Positions 1 through 7,794 of a stretch of DNA of 64,000 bases are shown here, in pieces; position 1 is the stretch's first letter, and the number at the start of each line of letters is the position of its first letter. The notes below the pieces were generated by a model. The model made no database searches. It worked only from the letters and a program-made list of their open reading frames with translations, and had not been told where the DNA came from. This DNA is from Nitzschia sp. DOCU1 (lineage: Eukaryota > Bacillariophyta > Bacillariophyceae > Bacillariales > Bacillariaceae), in the NCBI GenBank assembly GCA_951394045.1, contig OX595996.1, positions 1,550,001-1,614,000 of the forward strand, in the 5' to 3' direction. The translations under genes and the position numbers were made by a program.

Positions 1-142
1 CGGCTTTGTTGTACAGTACACCCCCCGTGTCATGTATTCGGCAACCAACTTCTTCTTCTTAGCTAGTATCGACGAAAGTTTTTGTACTTCTGCCAATTTT
101 GCTCCTTCGGCTCTTCGACCCCTCCGACTAAGGAGAGGGTCG

Positions 143-958
143 TCAGACAAGGCCGATTTCCAAAACATTCACGTCATCCTCCTTGAATGTCAAACGCCCA
201 TTTTGAATCTCTACGAGCGGCAAATCTTTCATCACCATATCGTCTCGACAATTGATAAACTTGAGACATTTCGACAAGTGTTTCTTGGCCTCTTGTTGAA
301 TATCATGCACATCATTGGACGTAGAAGGCAACTCTAGTAGACCATTCATGACACGCACTAAAGACACCAGGCCCTGCTTTGCTGAAACTTGAGTCTTTTT
401 CTGCTTGGCACTTGGGGGTTTCTTGCTGGCAGGGTCCACAGGGGCATGAAAGGAGTGTGTCGTATTGCCGGCTCGGGGATTCAAAAAGAACCCCCGTTGA
501 TCCCAGTCCACCATAAAATTAAAACTGCAGCATTCTCCGGGTGGAAGAGTCTTAGTACGTTGCCGTTTTCGGGGGCGATCGTCTTGCGCCACTCGACAAT
601 TCTCGGAACAGCAAAACTTGCGCTGACCCTTACTGCTACCATTGGAAATGATGCGGGATCCACAAGACTGAGCAGCATTTCGTATGGCGACTCGAAGATT
701 GTCAAAGGCGGGACAATGGACAGGAAGTTGTTTGACTTTATCAGGAGGAGGAGGAAACTTGGCGGAGTCAAAATACAATTTCGTAGCTTTGTTGTACCCA
801 AAGCCAAAATAGAGACAAAGATCGCGCGACTCGAGTCGGTCGTCCATGACGCCGTTATGGAACATACGTGTCTCCATCATGATGCTTGCTTTCCATTTTA
901 GGGGGGTGTTGTTGTCTGTAGCATTCGTTGCATCGGAGGTCATGGTGCAGTGTGGCAT
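143..958 (-). CDS. Hypothetical FAR1/MULE-type zinc-binding-like protein, 3' end broken or beyond the edge
   Basis: Function is not known. I take the ATG at 958 (alternative 943); the open frame extends further upstream but only with a TTG start. The middle holds a Cys/His pattern, CCSENC then GECCSFNF, a Trp-containing strand and TTHSFHAP. This resembles the WRKY-GCM1/FAR1-type zinc domain found at the N terminus of MULE transposases and derived proteins (family resemblance by eye only). A basic Lys/Arg stretch follows. The frame ends with TGA at 143-145, but a neighbouring frame stays open from about position 147 to the window edge and encodes basic, coding-like sequence (SRRGRRAEGAKL). The copy may therefore be frameshifted. 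It is divergent from the PC-esterase gene now at 12146; before the copia insertion the two starts were only about 260 bp apart. It could be a host regulator or a transposase relic. Confidence 0.4.
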   Translation of the reverse strand: MPHCTMTSDATNATDNNTPLKWKASIMMETRMFHNGVMDDRLESRDLCLYFGFGYNKATKLYFDSAKFPPPPDKVKQLPVHCPAFDNLRVAIRNAAQSCGSRIISNGSSKGQRKFCCSENCRVAQDDRPRKRQRTKTLPPGECCSFNFMVDWDQRGFFLNPRAGNTTHSFHAPVDPASKKPPSAKQKKTQVSAKQGLVSLVRVMNGLLELPSTSNDVHDIQQEAKKHLSKCLKFINCRDDMVMKDLPLVEIQNGRLTFKEDDVNVLEIGLV

Positions 959-1156
959 GAAAGAGAGAAGCAGAGCAACAATGAAAACAGAGGAGCAATA
1001 GAGTAAATGCCGCCATGATGAGAGCAGCCGTCCCAGCGTCCTCAATAGTCCGGGTAGTCAACTTCCAAATTTGATTAATAAGACAGCACGGCGGACAAAC
1101 ACGACCCTTTGGAGAGCCATCGCAGGTTTTTTCGGTCGTGACGATGAAGATTATCG

Positions 1157-1162
1157 TCGATA
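1157..1162. repeat. Target-site duplication TCGATA, left copy
   Basis: TCGATA lies flush against the TG that starts the split left LTR at 1163. The same six bases lie flush against the CA that ends the right LTR at 12085 (12086-12091). This pair shows that everything between is one insertion, including the nested piggyBac. A 5-bp duplication with one base of chance identity is equally possible. Confidence 0.8.
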
Positions 1163-1182
1163 TGTTAACGCCAATTAGTTCT

Positions 1183-1229
1183 ACAGACGCTATAGCGTCT
1201 GTTAATTTTTTACAGACGCTATAGCGTCT
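1183..1229. repeat. Left subterminal palindromes of the piggyBac element
   Basis: A perfect 20-bp palindrome, ACAGACGCTATAGCGTCTGT (1183-1202), is followed 11 bp later by a second copy whose 16-bp core AGACGCTATAGCGTCT is at 1214-1229. Related but degenerate sequence lies near the right end. Such subterminal repeats usually bind transposase; that role is inference here. Confidence 0.7.
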
Positions 1230-1327
1230 ATTAAAACTTTGTCTCCTCTTATCTCGTGGTAAATCCATTTCTCGACAAAACCGACACGACCAGTGGAAAG
1301 CTCGTGCGATTTTGTGTAGGTCATGTC

Positions 1328-4300
1328 ATGACCGCCTTTCCTCAATCCGGTATACCGTTGCACCAGCACCACTCGAAATTTCACCTGTCGGCATCAAAAT
1401 TTCAAAACTTGAGAGAGACCACCATGTCCGTCGGTTCCCTGAACTCTGTGGATCTTCAATTTTCCTGTCCTTCATCTCCTCTCCAAGGGGAGATAGTACG
1501 GAAGGAGATTGATGTGTCGCAATTTACGACTCATGACTACATGGCCCGAGTTACCGGTGGCCAAACTATCGTTACAAATTCGACAATTCGCGCTGAAATA
1601 GCACCAGACACTCATCCTGATAGCCTACGAGCGACGCCACCCTCATCGCCAATGGCGGAGCCTGATAATCATCAAGCAAATGCCTCGCCAATGGTGCAAC
1701 CCAACGATTCTGCCGACGCGGTGCCGCAGCCTCCTGCTCCAAATGCTCCAAACGCGGGTACAACGGAAGAGACCGAGCCCAAACGCAAACGCTACCGGGA
1801 TACAACGGAGGAAGAGACCGAGCCCAAACGCAAACGCTACCGGTACTCTGGAAAGAAGCTACTTGCGGGATCCATGTTATTTTCAGTCAATGGCACACCA
1901 GTTGAAGGTGTTAATGGGTTTCTAGTTGGGGTCATTGTGGAATGCCCCAACAGAGTCAAGAATGGTGGGCGTTTCTGTGTGGATTGGACAAAACATTCCG
2001 TCGGCATGCCGCCAACTGTGGACAGACAGTTGTTACGTTCATGGTACCCAAATGACGATGCTACGAAGGAGCTATTCCATATAGCTATTGACGAATATAG
2101 CAAGGTTGGAGCAGCAGGAATTCCCAACCTTTTGAGATTGTCCTTCCCTGGGAATCCACTTGCGGCCACACCTACGAACGGCGTTGCTGCCGGTGCTACA
2201 GCTACACAACAACAAGAGGATCCAATTGTGGCTGCGACACCCATTAGATTCTACGCTCGCGCAAGTTTGATGACTGCTGCCGACTCATTGTCTACGTTGA
2301 CTCGTTCAAATCGTGACCAAGAGCAACAAGTGGCAATCCGTTCCACTCGGTCTAACCAATCGTCAGTCGCTGACTCAACTACAGACGATGGAACATTGGA
2401 CGAGGAGGATAATGCTTGGGTGTCGATCCCTGACATCGTGAACTTGGAAGAAATGGGCGAAGACTCGGATGACCGTAGCCTAACCGACAATGAGGACACA
2501 GAATGGTTGAAAAAGAAGTCAAACAACGAGGCCCCAGGAGTTATCGCCGAACTTGTGAAGAATATCATTTGGAACTTCGAAGAGGTCCAAGGTGGGACGG
2601 TATTGGGCGAGCTACCCCAGCCATATGATGGACCTTCTGGCTTGCGACCTGGCATTGCAGAGTCATTTAGCACGCCAACTGAGTGCTTTGAGATTTGTGG
2701 TGGCTTCACTCCCCAGTTTGTCCGGAAGCTTTGCGCCGAGACGAATGATTATTTTCATGTCCACATCAAGCCAAAATGCGACAAGAATCTGACATATTGC
2801 AAGGAAAAGTGGGTGAACGTCGATGAGTGGGAGATGAAGCGGTTCTTCGGCATAATGTTAAAAATCTCGCTCAAGGAACAGGACGGTGGTGGGTACACGG
2901 CGTACTTTCGGAATGAGGACTGGGTTCTCCATACAGGGCATGGCACCGACAGGAAGACAAAAGTGATCGACGACTCGAAGGGCTGGGCGAGCAAATACAT
3001 GTCGCTCAATCGTTTCAAGCAGATCAGGGGTGCCTTCCATCCGATGAACAAAGTGGCAGGCTACGGCGGTGACAAGTGCTACCAACTTCGGCAGGTTTTG
3101 AACCAACTCAACGTTGCATCGAAGGCTACTTTCATTCCATCAGGAAATTTGACCTTTGACGAGGGCGGTGTTGGGTGCAGAAGTCGGCTTTGTCCTGTAC
3201 GACAATACAACAAGGACAAGCCGCAGAAGTTTCGGGTCGATTTCTTCATCCTGGCCGATGCTAAGTCCTATGTAATCTACCACATGGACGTATACCAAGG
3301 CAAAAATCCGGCGGAAAACTATATCCATCCGTCTGCCAAGGGGCTGCCGCCAACGCAGAAGGCAGTAGTGAATGCCGTCATGGAGACTGGCATCGCCAAC
3401 GACTCCCTACACGGTCGCCGATGCATAGCGATGGACAATCGCTACATGTGCCCCGAGTTGGCCATTATATTGAGGGACCGTTGCGGCATCATCAGCACCG
3501 GTACGACAAGGCAGAACAGGACGGGATGGCCGAAGGAAGTATTGAAAATGGAGAAGAACAAGAGCGAACGAGGCGACATGGTGATCGCATTCGACAAGGC
3601 GAATGAGGTCGTCTGCCTACAGTGGCGAGACAACAAGGTCGTCCGGCTCTGCACGACGATTCTTGATTTAAACATCGAAGAAACAACGCGACAAGATGGA
3701 AAAACATTGCGCATTCTTCCTGTTCCCCGTCCACTCAAAGTCTATCATCAAACGATGTACGGGGTGGACAAGGGCGACCAGCAAAGGTTGCACAATGGCG
3801 GCTTCGCAAGAAAAGGCCATTTTCAAAAATGGTATAAGCGAAGTTTCTTGTCAGTGTTCGATTGCATGTTGCTGAATTCTCACATTGCGTGGAACATGTC
3901 TAGGATCGAATGCCCTCACCTTAACAGGACAAATTTCAAGCGCCACGAATTCTATCACTGGGTGGCCGACGACCTACTGAACACCCCCATGCCCTTCGCA
4001 GTGGGTCGCGACAGAGGCGTCGAAATTCCTACAAGGGTACGTGAGGGGACGAGGGTGACTACGAACGTTGCAACAAAATGCCAGCTAGTAGAGGCAAGAG
4101 GGGCAGGCGGAAGATGCATCGTCTGTAAAACAGACGCGAATTTCGCGCAGGATAAGACTGCAGGAACCCGAAAGGCAGTCTATCACTGCGTGACTTGTGG
4201 GGTAAACACCCATGAACATCTTCTCTCGACGAAAAGGAAGATCCACGAATTGTTTCCGGAGTCGATGTCTTGCCACGACATAATAAGAAGTGAGGTAGGC

Positions 4301-4420
4301 CAGGAGATTTGGGGCGGAAAAAGCAAAAGGCCGAAGAGGTCACACCCGGTGCTAGTACAACTACGGGTACTACACGGACCGGTGAAGAAGAAGAATAAAA
4401 GTCCAAGTATTACTGTATAA
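1328..4420 (+). CDS. piggyBac-like transposase (DDE_Tnp_1_7)
   Basis: The protein of about 1030 residues should cut and paste the element at TTAA. The start at 1328 is the first ATG in frame; 1424 is an alternative. The N-terminal third is low-complexity with two copies of an EPKRKRYR nuclear-localisation-like motif, followed by an acidic region. The piggyBac core begins near residue 410. The three catalytic aspartates can be recognised as D611 (TFDEGG), D703 (AMDNRY) and D814 (GVDKGDQQ), matching the D-D-D arrangement of the family. A C-terminal Cys-rich domain (CIVCK, then CVTCGVNTHEH) is the expected zinc-binding, end-recognising domain. The frame is uninterrupted and all key residues are present, so the enzyme may be active. 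It is longer than the insect enzyme (about 590 residues) because of the N-terminal extension. Confidence 0.9.
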   Translation: MTAFPQSGIPLHQHHSKFHLSASKFQNLRETTMSVGSLNSVDLQFSCPSSPLQGEIVRKEIDVSQFTTHDYMARVTGGQTIVTNSTIRAEIAPDTHPDSLRATPPSSPMAEPDNHQANASPMVQPNDSADAVPQPPAPNAPNAGTTEETEPKRKRYRDTTEEETEPKRKRYRYSGKKLLAGSMLFSVNGTPVEGVNGFLVGVIVECPNRVKNGGRFCVDWTKHSVGMPPTVDRQLLRSWYPNDDATKELFHIAIDEYSKVGAAGIPNLLRLSFPGNPLAATPTNGVAAGATATQQQEDPIVAATPIRFYARASLMTAADSLSTLTRSNRDQEQQVAIRSTRSNQSSVADSTTDDGTLDEEDNAWVSIPDIVNLEEMGEDSDDRSLTDNEDTEWLKKKSNNEAPGVIAELVKNIIWNFEEVQGGTVLGELPQPYDGPSGLRPGIAESFSTPTECFEICGGFTPQFVRKLCAETNDYFHVHIKPKCDKNLTYCKEKWVNVDEWEMKRFFGIMLKISLKEQDGGGYTAYFRNEDWVLHTGHGTDRKTKVIDDSKGWASKYMSLNRFKQIRGAFHPMNKVAGYGGDKCYQLRQVLNQLNVASKATFIPSGNLTFDEGGVGCRSRLCPVRQYNKDKPQKFRVDFFILADAKSYVIYHMDVYQGKNPAENYIHPSAKGLPPTQKAVVNAVMETGIANDSLHGRRCIAMDNRYMCPELAIILRDRCGIISTGTTRQNRTGWPKEVLKMEKNKSERGDMVIAFDKANEVVCLQWRDNKVVRLCTTILDLNIEETTRQDGKTLRILPVPRPLKVYHQTMYGVDKGDQQRLHNGGFARKGHFQKWYKRSFLSVFDCMLLNSHIAWNMSRIECPHLNRTNFKRHEFYHWVADDLLNTPMPFAVGRDRGVEIPTRVREGTRVTTNVATKCQLVEARGAGGRCIVCKTDANFAQDKTAGTRKAVYHCVTCGVNTHEHLLSTKRKIHELFPESMSCHDIIRSEVGQEIWGGKSKRPKRSHPVLVQLRVLHGPVKKKNKSPSITV

Positions 4421-4457
4421 ACTAGAATACTGTTACTACTATTAAAGCAGAGGACTA

Positions 4458-5153
4458 CTAGTTCAAGAAACCTTTCTTGAACCCTGTGTAGACACCATCT
4501 TTCGATGGGAAACAATCGCGAATCTCGCCCTCGACGCACACAGGCAGTTTTTTGCGTTTACCCTTACCGAGATAACCGTTGATAAAGGTAGTTGCGTCGC
4601 GATAGAGGGCGTGGCGAATCTCGTGATTTGGCACACCCTGTTCCTTGAGTTCGTCGCCTTTGCCGGCGATGATGAACTCGAACATGGTCTTACCACCCAA
4701 ACCCTCGACAACCTGGTTCACAAAGCAAGGGGTCTGTTGACAATAGTTGCATGGCTTCTCAGCAAGGACGGCGGTGGTGGCGGTGCTTGGAGCAGGTTCA
4801 TTGATTGGAGGCAAGATTGCGCCAGCTGAAAACTTGCCCGAGTTGCGCAAGTACAACTGAAAAGCAACAACATCCTCCTCGGTTATCTCATCGGGGAAGT
4901 CGAAGGTGATAAAACGAGGGTCAGGACCCGGCTCGCTGAACATGCGAATGTTGCCACCGATGTTGGTGACCTGGATCCTATCCAGGGTCTCATTCTTACC
5001 AGTGCGACGGTTCTGCTCTTCGTTTGAGAGCCGGATCGCTGCTGCAAGCTTCGCATCCATCGGATCGGGTTCGACGTCCGGATCGTACTCTACGGCACCG
5101 AGAAAGTCCAAGCCGTAGGGGTTGTAGGAGCGATCATTCATGTTGGAAGACAT
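4458..5153 (-). CDS. piggyBac accessory protein of unknown function
   Basis: This 231-residue ORF converges on the transposase gene with 37 bp between them and lies wholly inside the transposon. It starts with an ATG at 5153. The N-terminal half is acidic and nondescript. The C-terminal half looks like a folded small domain: CNYCQQTPC, then a long helix-like stretch, NHEIRHALYR, LGKGKRKKLPVCV, IRDCFP and YTGFK. I recognise this Cys-pair plus RHxxYR plus LPxCV plus YTGFK pattern as recurring in mobile-element-rich diatom genomes, but know of no assigned function. Possible roles are DNA binding, target choice or regulation of transposition. The frame is intact. Confidence 0.65.
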   Translation of the reverse strand: MSSNMNDRSYNPYGLDFLGAVEYDPDVEPDPMDAKLAAAIRLSNEEQNRRTGKNETLDRIQVTNIGGNIRMFSEPGPDPRFITFDFPDEITEEDVVAFQLYLRNSGKFSAGAILPPINEPAPSTATTAVLAEKPCNYCQQTPCFVNQVVEGLGGKTMFEFIIAGKGDELKEQGVPNHEIRHALYRDATTFINGYLGKGKRKKLPVCVEGEIRDCFPSKDGVYTGFKKGFLN

Positions 5154-5249
5154 CGTGCACCAGGATGAAAAGTTGCGATTTGTGGAAGCAGCATTGGTGG
5201 AAGGATTTTTGCGTCGGAGGGAGAGGAGGTACGTGAAAACTCAGTACTC

Positions 5250-5365
5250 GGTTAAGACGGGTTAAGATGAGATAAGGATGGGTTAAGAAAAATCGTCTAT
5301 AAAGAAGTTAACTGACGGCTAAATTTTTAATAGACGATTTTTTATCGACGGTATATCGTCTGTAA
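5250..5365. repeat. Right subterminal repeats of the piggyBac element
   Basis: Three GGTTAAGA motifs lie at about 5250-5288, followed by AATCGTCTAT, TAGACGATTTTTT and ATCGACGGTATATCGTCTGT up to about 5363. Read inward from the right end, this resembles the left subterminal palindromes (ACAGACGATATACCGTCGAT against ACAGACGCTATAGCGTCTGT). The symmetry is imperfect. Confidence 0.6.
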
Positions 5366-5390
5366 ACGGCCTGACCCTGATTGGGGTTAA

Positions 5391-5709
5391 GATAACCGGT
5401 TCGTAAACAGGTTATGGGCTTGCTTTTAGAACATTTGGTTCTTAGTATTATTTTATTATTATGAGCTCATTTGAGCATCTACTTTGTAATCTTGCGATCC
5501 TTTGATCGTGCATTTTCTGATCTTGCGGAAGCTAGTCTGAGTCTTGACGGAAGTCTTTACAATCTTGTCGCTTCCGCAAGACTAGCTTTCTTCCGGATCC
5601 TAGTCGTTCTGCGAATAGTACTGAGTCGTGAGACGCAGTCGATTCGAGTCACTAGTCGACTCGTCCGAATGGCCTTCAAACCATTCATTCGAATCGCCGT
5701 AATCGAACA
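5391..5709 (-). repeat. Left (3') LTR of copia element 1, main part
   Basis: These 319 bp match the right LTR from 11767 to 12085 except for A at 5433 against G at 11809. The missing first six bases, TGTTAA, are found at 1163-1168 on the far side of the piggyBac insertion. The TTAA is present on both sides because piggyBac elements duplicate it. Confidence 0.93.
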
Positions 5710-5720
5710 CTCCCTCTTTT
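5710..5720 (-). other. Polypurine tract of copia element 1
   Basis: Read on the minus strand this is AAAAGAGGGAG, directly before the TG of the 3' LTR. That is the expected site and composition for the plus-strand primer. Confidence 0.75.
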
Positions 5721-5745
5721 GATTGCCATGAGTCGAGTCGCCCCC

Positions 5746-7794
5746 CTACCAACCCATTATGATCTTTCGGAACTTTGCTACAGCATCTTCGTTCAGCGGC
5801 TTCGTCAATAGGTCTGCAGGTTGATCCAAGGTATCAATCTTGTGGATTGAGATCTCGCCATTGTCGACGTATGATCTGAAGTGGTGTAGCCTGCAATTAA
5901 GGTGCTTCGTTCTTGGTCGGAACTTTGCTACCTTTGCAATCTCCAATGCTCCAGTATTGTCCTCGAATACCCTGCAATGTACCCTTGCTGCCGTCGCGTC
6001 GATTGGTATGCCTTCGTTTAGCATTTCCTTAAACAGGCTGATGATTGGAATTGCGTCTCGTAGCGCGTAGGAAATGCCCGTGTATTCGCTTTCCGTGCTT
6101 GATAGTGCTACTTCCGTTTGAAGTTGCGATTTCCAGAGGATTGGGCATCCGGCATACATAATTAGGTAGCCATGTCTGGATCGTGCCGTATCTCGGTCAT
6201 CTGTTTCTTCTTGGTCCCAGTTGCCTGCAAACTCTGCGTCGACAAAGACTTCCAATCCTCGTTCTGCCGTTGGTTTCAGAATCATTCCTTTATCCCTTGT
6301 TCCCTTCAGATAACGTGCAACCCAGCGTATTGCTTCTCCGTGCTCCTTCTTAGGGCAGGTGGAGAATCTCGCGCATTGATGTGTTATGTACGCAATGTCT
6401 GGTCGAGAACCCTTTTCGAGATAATTCAACTTACCGATGACCGATCGATAATTGAACGAGTTGTCGAAGTCCTCCGATTTGGAATGTCTTGATAATAACT
6501 TTGATGATGCAGCTGGTGTTGATCGCGTACCCGTGTTCTCCGGCATCTTGAGGTCCTGAATGATTTGATCGATCAAATGAGGTTGAGTCAAATGAATCGA
6601 TCCATCTGGTTTCCTGTCGATGTTGACGCCTAGAAAGTCTTGGATGTCGCCTTCGATCGTGATGTTGAGTTTGGCACGCTTGATGTCCTCTATCGCCTTG
6701 TTCACCTCGTCCAGGTCGGGACCAGCGAGGATCGAGTCGTCGGTGTAAAGTACGTACATCACGTTGCCGCGATAGAACACGCACTCGTCGACTTCGGATC
6801 GTTTGAATCCCACCTTGTTGATGAGAATGTCCGAAAGGTACTTATACCATACACGACTTGATTGCTTTTGGCCATAGACGTTTCTATGCAGTCGCAATAC
6901 GTAGTCCTTGGTGTTCCCTTCTCGAATACTGAATCCTCGTGGTATCTCCATGTAGATCTCCCTCTCGACGGGCGCTTGGGGAAAGGCCAGCACGTAATCA
7001 ATTTGCCGCGTGTGCCAATTGTGGAGCGCAGAAAGTATCAATAAGGTCCTAATGGAATTCCAGCTTGCGACAGGGGCATATGTTTGGTCATAATGCTGTC
7101 CGTACTTCATCCGTGAACCATCGATGTTGAGTCGTGCCTTGTACTTCTTGATTTGTCTCGTTCGAATGTCACGCTTGCGCTTCATTTGCCACACGGCAGG
7201 AAGTACTGGTACTCCCTCTCGAACTTCCGATCTATGAATGACCGTGAAGTTTCCATTTTGTAGTTGATCGTCCCATTCCTTCTGCATCGCTTTCTTGAAC
7301 TGCGCCGCATCCGGTTCCTTCATCGCCTGGTGGTGGTACATGGTATCCGGATCCGCCGTCGCCTTGAAAACTTGGAGTGGGTCTAGTTCCGGCGATCCTG
7401 CGTAGTTAGGAAACATCGCCTGTAGAACAAATATTTCGCCTTCTATATCCCCTGCAGTGGCTTTGGATAGTTCAGCCATCATCACTTCGATGATCTGCGT
7501 CGGAGTAGTCTGCTGGGTCCCGTCGGCTCGGGATTCGTCTGCTGGTCGTTCGTTGTTCGACGTCGCGTTAGGTTCGTTGTCCGTCGTCGTTCGTTCCTGC
7601 TGACGGCCAGACTGATCTGGTCTTTTAGAGTCTTCTTGTGTCGCCAAGTGACTATCATTGGCATGTACTCGAGTATTCCCTGCCTCTTCATTCGTGGCGG
7701 GGACTTCAGCCTCACTAGCTGGATCCGACGTCTTACGCCTCTTAGCTGGTCTCGAAGTAGTCGAGTCTCCTTTAGCTAGGGCTCCCTCTGGCTC
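5746..7794 (-). CDS. pol: copia element 1 pol: reverse transcriptase and RNase H
   Basis: This is the downstream part of pol, after an in-frame TAA at 7795-7797. It contains the Ty1/copia reverse transcriptase (RVT_2), with the motif VLAFPQAPVEREIYME and a catalytic box YTDD, where YVDD is usual. It is followed by copia RNase H, with STESEY, TKHLN and the ending LLTKPL. The longest ATG-initiated frame inside it starts at 7647, but the sequence from 7794 to 7647 is also open and in frame with the integrase ORF upstream. It is therefore one polyprotein split by a nonsense codon. The gene ends 26 bp from the polypurine tract. Confidence 0.92.
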   Translation of the reverse strand, partial: EPEGALAKGDSTTSRPAKRRKTSDPASEAEVPATNEEAGNTRVHANDSHLATQEDSKRPDQSGRQQERTTTDNEPNATSNNERPADESRADGTQQTTPTQIIEVMMAELSKATAGDIEGEIFVLQAMFPNYAGSPELDPLQVFKATADPDTMYHHQAMKEPDAAQFKKAMQKEWDDQLQNGNFTVIHRSEVREGVPVLPAVWQMKRKRDIRTRQIKKYKARLNIDGSRMKYGQHYDQTYAPVASWNSIRTLLILSALHNWHTRQIDYVLAFPQAPVEREIYMEIPRGFSIREGNTKDYVLRLHRNVYGQKQSSRVWYKYLSDILINKVGFKRSEVDECVFYRGNVMYVLYTDDSILAGPDLDEVNKAIEDIKRAKLNITIEGDIQDFLGVNIDRKPDGSIHLTQPHLIDQIIQDLKMPENTGTRSTPAASSKLLSRHSKSEDFDNSFNYRSVIGKLNYLEKGSRPDIAYITHQCARFSTCPKKEHGEAIRWVARYLKGTRDKGMILKPTAERGLEVFVDAEFAGNWDQEETDDRDTARSRHGYLIMYAGCPILWKSQLQTEVALSSTESEYTGISYALRDAIPIISLFKEMLNEGIPIDATAARVHCRVFEDNTGALEIAKVAKFRPRTKHLNCRLHHFRSYVDNGEISIHKIDTLDQPADLLTKPLNEDAVAKFRKIIMGW

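Larger units (their letters stand above)
1165..5390 (+). mobile_element. piggyBac-like DNA transposon inserted at TTAA
   Basis: The element is bounded by TTAA at 1165-1168 and 5387-5390, the obligatory piggyBac target. Its ends form an imperfect terminal inverted repeat: TTAACGCCAATTAG at the left, and TTAACCCCAATCAG reading inward from the right (12 of 14 match). Subterminal ACAGACG-type palindromes follow at both ends. It carries a transposase on the plus strand and a convergent accessory ORF on the minus strand. Taking it out leaves TG-TTAA-GATAACC, exactly the start of the intact right LTR at 11761, which proves the boundary. Confidence 0.92.

Noticed and set aside
855..1268. Minus-strand ORF running into the piggyBac end
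   Set aside because: It crosses a transposon boundary and its composition changes there, so it is a chance frame.
5250..5290. GGGTTAAGA repeats resembling telomeric DNA
   Set aside because: Only three irregular copies are present and they lie inside the piggyBac end. They are better read as subterminal repeats around the TTAA motif.
5385..5709. Simple reading of the left copia LTR as starting at 5385 with a mutated first base and no target duplication
   Set aside because: The TG and TTAA at 1163-1168 plus the TCGATA duplication fit perfectly once the piggyBac insertion is recognised.
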